NCBI GenBank assembly: GCA_900753135.1
Contig: CAADXZ010000205.1
Location: 1 to 15,654, forward strand
Source: Clostridia bacterium
GTDB taxonomy: Bacteria > Bacillota > Clostridia > TANB77 > UBA1234
Length of the DNA: 15,654 bases
Direction of reading: 5' to 3'
The notes beneath the pieces were generated by a model. The model saw nothing but the letters and a program-made list of their open reading frames with translations, made no database searches and was not told the DNA's origin. Positions 7,331 through 14,300 of the stretch are shown here, in pieces (the first letter of the stretch is position 1; each line of letters begins with the position of its first letter). Position numbers and translations under genes: made by a program.

Positions 7331-7362
7331 CAAAATCAAAATCTATGATTGGAGGTAATTTT

Positions 7363-9330
7363 ATGAACTACACATTCACAAACAAGCGGGATTACATCAA
7401 ATTTCTCTCTAATCTTAGAGAGGGCGTTGTTGGCATCCAGTCCACAATTTATTTCGATGACCGAAATAACAAAGCTATTAAGATTTTTTCGTTGGAAGAT
7501 CAGAATCTTGATAGTCGCAAGAAAGAGGCAAAACTCAAAGAGCTGATGAAGCTCAGAGGTCGTTTTACCACTGTTGCATTGCCTGAAGCAATAATTACCT
7601 GTCAAGGAAAGTGCGTGGGTTATGTAATGCCTAAACTTCCGGATGCAGAAAGTCTCAGGGATTTCCAGTTTAAGGCTAAAAAGCAGCAAATCGATTTGAA
7701 AGAAAGTCTGAAAATTGCCTGCGAATTAGCAAGATTCATCGAAGAACTTCATGATGAAGGTATTATTTTTGGAGATTTCCATTCAGATCAATTTATGACC
7801 AAAGATGGAAAAATCTATGTATGTGATACTGATACATGGGGGGTTGAAAACAAAGGCGAATACTATGAGGCTGATAAAGCCGGACGACCTGAGTATATTG
7901 ACCCGAAAGTAAGGGATTTCAGTAAGCCTGATATTTATATTACAGGCTATACGAAGCAGTCCGACTATTTCTCGTTGGCAGTTGTTGTCTTTGAAATGCT
8001 TGTTGGATTCAATCCATATGATGGGAGTTATCCTTTGGTTAAAGGGTACAATAGACCCCTGAGAGCTTTGAATCATATTTCGATTTTAGGTAATCATGAT
8101 TTAAAGAGTTTGGATAGTTTCCAAATGAAGCATGTAGCGTGGATGTCTGAAGGATTGCAGAGCGATTTTTTGCAGATTTTTGAAGGCAATAAAAGATTCA
8201 ATATCTTACCGTCTCTTGAAAATCAGGCAAAAGACCTCAAAAAATGCAGAAGGCATCAGTACTACAACTCTTCTAGATATTCCAAGTGTCCTTGCTGTCG
8301 TGCTTATCAGGATAGTGATGCATTGAATGAGTTCAGGAATTATAATGTTGACAATATTTCGTATAAGGGAAATCGTGTGTTTGCTCAAAAGCAGGTACGA
8401 AAAGTTGTGAACTTTTCTACAATTCTTGATTATGATACCAATGCAATTCACTTGAAAGAAAATGGACGACTTGAAAAGGCATCAGTAAATTCTAGAACTG
8501 ATGATGTTTGCTTTACTGAAAGAGGACTTGTCGTAAAAGTGAGCAGAATTAGCAAAATCAAACAGTTCTTCAATACACTGTTTGGAAAATTCAATGAACT
8601 TTATGGCAGATGTTCTTTCAGCGAAAAGATGAAAAGATGTCGAAATTCCAAAGATCCGGCTTGCGAACTTGAGATTTTTAACAATAAAGGAAAGAAGTTG
8701 TTCTCAACTTTGCTTCTTAAGTTAAGCTCTAAAATGCTGGTCGTAGGTGATCACCTTTTTTACCTGAAAGGCAGAAAAGAATTGATTGACGTTTATATGA
8801 CAGAGAATGCTTGTTCCACAAAAGTGGTCGCTACTATCACCGATCCGTTCATTTATGAAATTAATGAACGTGGTGAATATTGTATGTGTAGCATTAACAA
8901 TGCTGGGCATTTGAATATCATCGTAAACGGGAAAGAAATTCGGCAACTTATCAAGGAATTTCCTAAAGCAATCAAGTATGACCATGTAAGTCAAAGTTGG
9001 TGTGTTGTAACACTAACTGCAGAAAAAGCTTACAAGGTTTATATTATCAGCAAAAGCAACAAGGTTAAGCAGAAGTTTCAATCTTTCTCCTTTGGCGGAC
9101 TTAACTTGAGAAACTGCATTTTCAACAACTCAATGCTGGTTATTCCAGCTGAGAAGAGAATACTTTTCTTAAAGACTGGTCCGACCATCGAAAAATCGAC
9201 CGTAACTGAAAAGCATATTGGAGTTGTTAATCCTAATTCCAGAATTGCGATTCAGTACAATTCCTATGAAAGACGTACATACTTGTATGTACAAAACAGT
9301 GATCAGGTTTATAAAATCAGTTTGAGCTAG
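7363..9330 (+). CDS. YegI/TerY-P-type serine/threonine protein kinase with zinc ribbon and beta-rich C-terminal domain
   Basis: The protein is 655 aa from ATG 7363, which has GGAGG 7 bases upstream; the ATG at 7345 precedes that site and is rejected. The N-terminal kinase domain has Lys40 in NKAIKIF, a catalytic loop GDFHSDQF (Asp138, with Gln143 where Asn is usual), CDTDTW (Asp155, Asp157) in place of DFG, RPEYIDP, and SDYFSLAVVVFEMLVG. This layout is typical of the YegI-like kinases (COG4248) found with TerY and a phosphatase. A small zinc-binding element follows (Cys295, His298, Cys309, Cys311 or Cys312; KCPCC). The remaining roughly 330 residues form many short beta strands, perhaps a propeller; I recognise no family. 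No membrane helix is present, so it should be cytoplasmic. GC content is intermediate between vWA2 and the phosphatases. I infer it phosphorylates a vWA protein or another product of this locus; activity with Gln143 is plausible but unproven. Confidence 0.87.
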   Translation: MNYTFTNKRDYIKFLSNLREGVVGIQSTIYFDDRNNKAIKIFSLEDQNLDSRKKEAKLKELMKLRGRFTTVALPEAIITCQGKCVGYVMPKLPDAESLRDFQFKAKKQQIDLKESLKIACELARFIEELHDEGIIFGDFHSDQFMTKDGKIYVCDTDTWGVENKGEYYEADKAGRPEYIDPKVRDFSKPDIYITGYTKQSDYFSLAVVVFEMLVGFNPYDGSYPLVKGYNRPLRALNHISILGNHDLKSLDSFQMKHVAWMSEGLQSDFLQIFEGNKRFNILPSLENQAKDLKKCRRHQYYNSSRYSKCPCCRAYQDSDALNEFRNYNVDNISYKGNRVFAQKQVRKVVNFSTILDYDTNAIHLKENGRLEKASVNSRTDDVCFTERGLVVKVSRISKIKQFFNTLFGKFNELYGRCSFSEKMKRCRNSKDPACELEIFNNKGKKLFSTLLLKLSSKMLVVGDHLFYLKGRKELIDVYMTENACSTKVVATITDPFIYEINERGEYCMCSINNAGHLNIIVNGKEIRQLIKEFPKAIKYDHVSQSWCVVTLTAEKAYKVYIISKSNKVKQKFQSFSFGGLNLRNCIFNNSMLVIPAEKRILFLKTGPTIEKSTVTEKHIGVVNPNSRIAIQYNSYERRTYLYVQNSDQVYKISLS

Positions 9331-9344
9331 GTTTACAGTATGGG

Positions 9345-9379
9345 TTTAAGGTGCTACTTTTTGTAGCACCTTAAATTTT
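9345..9379 (+). terminator. Rho-independent terminator after the kinase gene
   Basis: A perfect 13-bp stem TTTAAGGTGCTAC (9345-9357) pairs with GTAGCACCTTAAA (9363-9375) around TTTTT, followed by TTTT. The A/T ends make it look partly bidirectional. Confidence 0.88.
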
Positions 9380-9412
9380 AAAACCAATACTATTTTAAAA
9401 GAGGTGAACAAA

Positions 9413-9970
9413 ATGAGAGACCAACGGAATGATAACTTTTGGGCTGATGTATTCAAATGGTTTTTGATTTGGAATCTTTTAAGTTTATTGGTTAGAGGCT
9501 TTGTATTCGTATGTAAGACTATACTTATAGCTATTTCACAATTACTTTATCTTATTGCTATTGGAATAAAAAAATTAATTCCTATAGCAAAAAATAAATT
9601 TGAACAATTTAAAATTGATTACACACAGAAGTACAAGCCAAAAATCGATGCTAAATTTTTGAAAGTAAAGCAATCTTTCTTCAATATTATTTTTAACTTG
9701 AAAAGTAAAATTGATTATTTAAAGGTTAAAAGTAATGAATATTCCCAAAAAAGAATTGAAAAGAAGGAGGAAAAGCGTAAAAACAAAGCACTCAAGAAGA
9801 TGTACAAACCAAAAAAACATAAAGAGTCCGACTTTGCTTTAAAAGCAAAAAAGGCAAAATATTGGGTAATCGACTTTTTCTATTCTTACGAATTTCAGAT
9901 TTTAATTCTTGGAATTCTTGCAATAGCAATAGTTATAGCGTTGATTGTCTTTAATGTAACAACAAAATAG
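9413..9970 (+). CDS. Membrane-anchored basic protein of unknown function
   Basis: The protein is 185 aa from ATG 9413. The GTG at 9404 is better read as part of the ribosome site AGAGGTGA. Hydrophobic segments lie at about 14-52 (one long or two short helices) and 161-181. The region between is a highly basic, helical stretch with repeated KIDY/KxK patterns and a lysine/glutamate-rich part near 113-137, probably a cytoplasmic coiled coil. No catalytic motif is seen, and I do not recognise a family. No promoter lies between the kinase terminator and this gene, so expression probably depends on readthrough from the kinase transcript, which links it to the kinase. The basic middle could bind acidic proteins, nucleic acid or lipid headgroups, but this is speculation. 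Confidence 0.75.
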   Translation: MRDQRNDNFWADVFKWFLIWNLLSLLVRGFVFVCKTILIAISQLLYLIAIGIKKLIPIAKNKFEQFKIDYTQKYKPKIDAKFLKVKQSFFNIIFNLKSKIDYLKVKSNEYSQKRIEKKEEKRKNKALKKMYKPKKHKESDFALKAKKAKYWVIDFFYSYEFQILILGILAIAIVIALIVFNVTTK

Positions 9971-9974
9971 TTAT

Positions 9975-10010
9975 AAGGGAAACTGATTGAATTTTTAATC
10001 GGTTTCCTTT
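9975..10010 (+). terminator. Rho-independent terminator after the basic membrane protein
   Basis: GGAAACTGATT (9978-9988) pairs with AATCGGTTTCC (9997-10007), with one G-T pair. A/T pairs extend the base and TTTT follows. Confidence 0.85.
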
Positions 10011-10015
10011 TAAAA

Positions 10016-10044
10016 TTGACATTTTATGTAAAATGTGATATAAA
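10016..10044 (+). promoter_or_regulatory. SigA-type promoter of the gene at 10105
   Basis: TTGACA (10016-10021), 17 bases, TATAAA (10039-10044), with TG at 10036-10037. A perfect TATAAT at 10048-10053 is 26 bases from the -35 and is unlikely to pair with it. Confidence 0.78.
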
Positions 10045-10104
10045 TAATATAATGTTTTTTTATAAAAGGTATTCAATATTAAAAATGTGAAAGGAACATG
10101 CTTT

Positions 10105-10905
10105 ATGAAAAAATTTATTGACCGCTGGGAAAATTACGCCATTTATGCTTTTAACTTTAAGAACCCATTGGATCTTTGCGAATATGTACGGAAGGCTGAA
10201 ATAAATACTAAAATCTTTCCTGAACATATTGTAAAAAGCGGTGGTAGTGAAGGTGATGATAAGACTTTTAATGGTGGAGGATGGTATCAAACAAAGAGTC
10301 TCAAACAAGCAATTGACTTTTGCAGTGATGGTTGGCACGAAGGGTTTGACTTTTTCAAATCGCTTAAAAGAACTTTGGATTATAGAGGAGATAAATTAAC
10401 TCTTCTTTCCAGAAGTAAGGAAAAACCAATAAATATTTTGGTGAATTTATCTTATCGTTGGGAAACCACAAAAGGAGCTGTTATTAACAGAGGCGTTATA
10501 ATTCAAAACCTCGTTAATGAATTAGAGAGAAATGGATACAAAGTTAATTTGAAGACATTTTCCTTGAGTTATTATGAGGATGAAATTAGCTGTATAGTAG
10601 TCAACTTGAAAAGTGTTCAAGAGCATCTGGATATCAGAAAAGCATATTTTGCTTTTTGTAATCCCTCATTCTTTAGAAGGTTAGTCTTTCGTGTTATGGA
10701 AAGTTCCAACTTTAAAAAAGAAGGTTGGAATCAAAATTATGGTCATCCTTGCGAGTATGACTTTATAAAAAAAGCTTTTTCGACAGGCAAATTTGACATT
10801 GTAATACCACAACCAAGTGAAATTGGGATAACTGGATATGATATTGTCAAGGATTGGAGACAATTCTTAATATTTGAGAATCTTCAAGATTGTTTCAATT
10901 TTTAA
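10105..10905 (+). CDS. Cytosolic protein of a phage/plasmid-type family (DUF7192-like), function unknown
   Basis: The protein is 266 aa from ATG 10105, which has GAAAGGAA with 8 bases of spacing; the in-frame GTG at 10087 lies in front of that site. Residues 57-80 contain a glycine-rich lead then W, SLKQAI and DGWHEG. This recalls a motif (SxxEAxxLAxxGWxEG) in uncharacterised phage and plasmid proteins that I remember as DUF7192; I could not check this. The C-terminal part alternates strands and helices: INILVNLSY, NRGVIIQNLVNELERNG, then YKVNLKTF, and a second strand-helix set near 165-205. This suggests an alpha/beta, possibly vWA-like, fold without an obvious MIDAS. There is no signal peptide or membrane helix. 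It has its own promoter and a following hairpin. A role beside the kinase/vWA genes is suggested only by position. Confidence 0.72.
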   Translation: MKKFIDRWENYAIYAFNFKNPLDLCEYVRKAEINTKIFPEHIVKSGGSEGDDKTFNGGGWYQTKSLKQAIDFCSDGWHEGFDFFKSLKRTLDYRGDKLTLLSRSKEKPINILVNLSYRWETTKGAVINRGVIIQNLVNELERNGYKVNLKTFSLSYYEDEISCIVVNLKSVQEHLDIRKAYFAFCNPSFFRRLVFRVMESSNFKKEGWNQNYGHPCEYDFIKKAFSTGKFDIVIPQPSEIGITGYDIVKDWRQFLIFENLQDCFNF

Positions 10906-10909
10906 GGTG

Positions 10910-10937
10910 ATAAGGAGTAGCAATTGCTACTCCTTAT
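10910..10937 (+). terminator. Probable terminator hairpin after the DUF7192-like gene
   Basis: A perfect 12-bp stem ATAAGGAGTAGC (10910-10921) pairs with GCTACTCCTTAT (10926-10937) around AATT. The hairpin is strong but the following sequence (TCATAT) is a poor T tract. Confidence 0.65.
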
Positions 10938-10950
10938 TCATATAAAACAG

Positions 10951-10988
10951 TTGAAAAGAATAGATAAATATGCTACAATATTATTGTA
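10951..10988 (+). promoter_or_regulatory. SigA-type promoter with overlapping inverted repeat, small membrane-protein gene
   Basis: TTGAAA (10951-10956), 17 bases, TACAAT (10974-10979), with TG at 10971-10972. The -10 box is itself half of a perfect inverted repeat TACAAT, ATT, ATTGTA (10974-10988), a natural place for a repressor. It shares ACAAT/ATTGT arms with the two vWA promoters, but with a 3-base rather than 5-base spacer. Confidence 0.75.
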
Positions 10989-11024
10989 AAAAAATTCCAT
11001 ATACTAAAAAGGGAGGACAACACA

Positions 11025-11240
11025 ATGTGGGTAGTATTCTTAGCCATATTTATTGTTTTTGCACTCTGTGCAGCTTTCTGGCGGATTATATGGGCTATAC
11101 TTAGACCGATATTTGTATATGTCCATCAAAGTATTATAAATGCTTTGCGATCCACTGGAATGAGCGAAGGAGCTGCGAGAGCAATAATATCCGTAGTGAT
11201 TGTAATAATAATCATACTGATAATAATAGGAAGTTGTTAA
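11025..11240 (+). CDS. Small two-helix membrane protein
   Basis: This 71-aa protein has a hydrophobic N-terminal segment (2-19, possibly to 30), a short loop with HQSIINALRSTGMSEGAARA, and a very hydrophobic isoleucine/valine-rich helix (53-69) ending in GSC. It has a strong ribosome site, GGGAGG 8 bases before ATG 11025, plus its own promoter and terminator, which argues that it is real despite its size. It could be a small membrane regulator, a holin-like or toxin-like peptide, or an anchor. There is no lipobox at the N-terminus and no antitoxin-like partner next to it. I do not recognise a family. Confidence 0.75.
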   Translation: MWVVFLAIFIVFALCAAFWRIIWAILRPIFVYVHQSIINALRSTGMSEGAARAIISVVIVIIIILIIIGSC

Positions 11241-11256
11241 TCCAATGGATACCCTT

Positions 11257-11294
11257 AAAAGTAGTTTTGCATAAATATGTGAAACTACTTTTTT
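11257..11294 (+). terminator. Rho-independent terminator before the NRPS unit
   Basis: AAAAGTAGTTT (11257-11267) pairs with AAACTACTTTT (11282-11292), extended inward by G-T and A-T pairs to a small AAAT loop, and ends in a run of six T (11289-11294). Confidence 0.88.
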
Positions 11295-11319
11295 ATTTAT
11301 AAAAGTAAAAGAATCACAG

Positions 11320-11348
11320 TTGCAAAAAAAAACATAAAATGATAAAAT
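11320..11348 (+). promoter_or_regulatory. SigA-type promoter of the NRPS gene
   Basis: TTGCAA (11320-11325), 17 bases, TAAAAT (11343-11348), with TG at 11340-11341. The predicted start is near 11355, a short leader of about 26 bases. This sets the NRPS apart as its own transcription unit. Confidence 0.75.
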
Positions 11349-11380
11349 AGGAAAAAATGGAAGTTAGAAAGAGGATGTCT

Positions 11381-14300
11381 ATGGATAATAAAATTAAGAT
11401 GTATAATTTAACTATACCACAAGAAAATATATGGTTATTAGACAGAATCAACCATAATACGACTATAAATAATATCCTAGGAACTTTTAGAATTAATAAA
11501 AAATTAGATGTAGATATATTAAATAAAGTAATAAATGAAATAGTGAGAACAAATGAAGCCTTACGAATTAGAATAGTTGAGGAAAATGGAATTGCTAAAC
11601 AATATATATCAGAATATGAAAAAGAAACATTTAAAGTATATATATTAAATGATGATGACGATACTGAAATCAATAAAATTGTAAAAAGAATATCAGAAGA
11701 AAAAATGCAGATCATGAATAGTAAGCTATATGATATTAGAATAATACAGAACAAAGTTGAAACATGTGTGAGTGTTAAAACTCATCATATAATTTCAGAT
11801 GCGTGGACATTGGGGCAAATTGCAGAACAAATAAAGGAATATTATTTAAAAATATCAAACGATGAAGAAATTGATATAAAACCATCATATATAGAATATA
11901 TAAAAAAAGATGAAGCATACAGATTATCTCCAAGATATCAGTCAGATAAAGAATTTTGGAATGAATATATAAAAAACTTAAAATGTAAAAATGAATATGA
12001 AATGCCAAAAGATAAAAAATGCAAAAGGATAGAAAAAGCGATAGAAAAAGAATTGTTTGAAAAAATATCATCTTTTTGTTGCGAAAATAAAATTAGCGAA
12101 TATGCATTTTTGTTGGGCGTAATTTCAGTTTATTTTTCAAAAATTTTTAATGAAGATGAAATTATAATAGGAACTCCATTTTTAAATAGAAGAAAAGCTG
12201 ATAAAGAATTAGAAATGATGGGAATGTTTATTGCAACTCTACCTATAAATATTATAACAAAAAGAGAGATGACTTTTATTGATGTTTGCAAAAATATAAC
12301 TACTACAAATTTACAATGTTTTAAACATTCAAAATATCCATATTATGAAATACAAAAGGCATATCAAGATTTCTCAAAAGAGAACATTAACTTATATGAA
12401 ATAGCCTTTTCATATCAAATAAACAAATTGGAGGTAACACTTGATGGAGATACTGGCAAGACAACTTGGATTCCAAATGATACTCAAGCTAATCCATTGT
12501 TAATAAGCTATGTTAATCATTTTGGAGAAAATCTTTTATATTATGATTTTCTATTAAATTGTATGAATAAAAATGATATAGATGATATGCATGAACGAAT
12601 TATGGAAATTATTAAACAAGTCTTAGAAAATAAAGCTATAGAGATAAAGGACATAACACCTCTTTCAGAAACGGATAAAAAACTAATTACCCAATTTAAT
12701 AATACAGGTAGTGTAGGAATAAATAATCAAACTATAGTGTCAAGATTTAATTGCATTGTAGATGAAAATAAAAATAAAATTGCATTAATTTGTGGAAATA
12801 ACAAAATAACGTATGAAGAATTGAATAACAAAGCAAATAACTTATGCTGTAACATACAAAAAGAGGAAATATACGGAGAAAATATTCCGATCATTTTAGA
12901 TAACGAAATCAATTTCATTATAAGTATTTTAGGTGTTTTAAAATCAGGTAATCATTATATTCCGATTTTACCTGAAGAATCAATAGACAGAGTAAAGTAT
13001 ATTATAAAAGATTCAAAATCAAAAATATTGATAACAAATACCAAATATATCAACACTATCAAAGTAAATGATATAGAAATAATAAATATTGATGATGTCA
13101 AAGATAAAAATGTTGAAATCAACCAAATAAAAATTTTACCATCGGATATATCTTATATTATTTACACATCTGGAACCACTGGTAAACCTAAGGGCGTCAT
13201 GATGAAAAATGAAAATATAATTTCATTAATCAATTCTATGAATATGGATAGGGATTTAAAATATTTAAAAGACGATGTTGCAGTTTCACTATTAAAACAT
13301 TCTTTTGATGCTTCTGCAATTGATATTTATTCATCACTATTAAATGGTGGTACATTAGTATTAATACCAAAAGAGGATGAATTTAATGCAAAAAAGGTAG
13401 TTGAGACAATAAGTAAAAACAATGTTACAAGATTGTTTACAGTTCACAAATGGATTGAGCAAATACAAAATGTATGTATTGAGAATAATATAAAATTAGA
13501 CAAGTTAAGAATAGTAGGAACAGGAGCAGAAGTTCTAAACCCAAAGAAATTTGAAAAATTATTACTAAATAATCCAAATTTAAGTATTTATAATACCTAT
13601 GGTCCAACAGAAGCCACAATGTTTATGACAAAACATAAAGTTACAGTTGAGGATATTCAAAAAGATTATTCAACTATCGGACAATTGATGCCAACGACAA
13701 GAGCTATAATACTTGATAAAGATAATAAAATTCTACCTATTAATATACAAGGAGAGTTAGGCATATATCAAGAAGAAAATTCGGCTAAGAACATTGCAAA
13801 AGGTTATTTGCATCAAGATAAACTTTCAAAAGAAAAATTCATAACATTATATAATGAAATATCAGGCAGTGAATGTAAATGTTACAAAACTGGTGATATT
13901 GTAAAGCTAAATAGAAATTTAGAATTAGAGTTTATAGGAAGAAAAGATGACTTTGTAAAAGTTGCAGGTGGATATTTAGTATCATTAAATGAAGTAGAGC
14001 AAAGAATCAAAGAATTATTAGGCGAAAACATAGAAGTATCTGTTATGACATCAAAAATAAAAAATTCTAATGTATTAATATTATTTATCTGTAAAAACGA
14101 AAAAAGCTTAAATATAAAAACTGATGATATAAAAAATATAATAGATGAAAATATAACATTTTATATGAAACCTAAACACATTATAGAGTTGAACAAAATT
14201 CCAAGGAATAAAAATGGCAAAATTGACAGAAAAGAACTAGACCAAATAGCTAATAAATATCTAAAAACAAGAAATAAAATTATTAGCCCACAAACAACAT

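Noticed and set aside
7345..7362. ATG at 7345 as the kinase start
   Set aside because: The GGAGG at 7351-7355 lies downstream of it and is correctly spaced for ATG 7363.
7336..8994. Minus-strand reading frames across the kinase gene
   Set aside because: They lie opposite a kinase with clear catalytic motifs and have no promoter or ribosome site.
10048..10053. Perfect TATAAT as the -10 of the gene at 10105
   Set aside because: It is 26 bases from the only good -35; TATAAA at 10039 has the 17-base spacing and a preceding TG.
11314..13619. Minus-strand reading frames with hydrophobic products across the NRPS
   Set aside because: AT-rich antisense of the NRPS gives leucine/isoleucine-rich nonsense; the + strand frame carries all C-A-T-R motifs.
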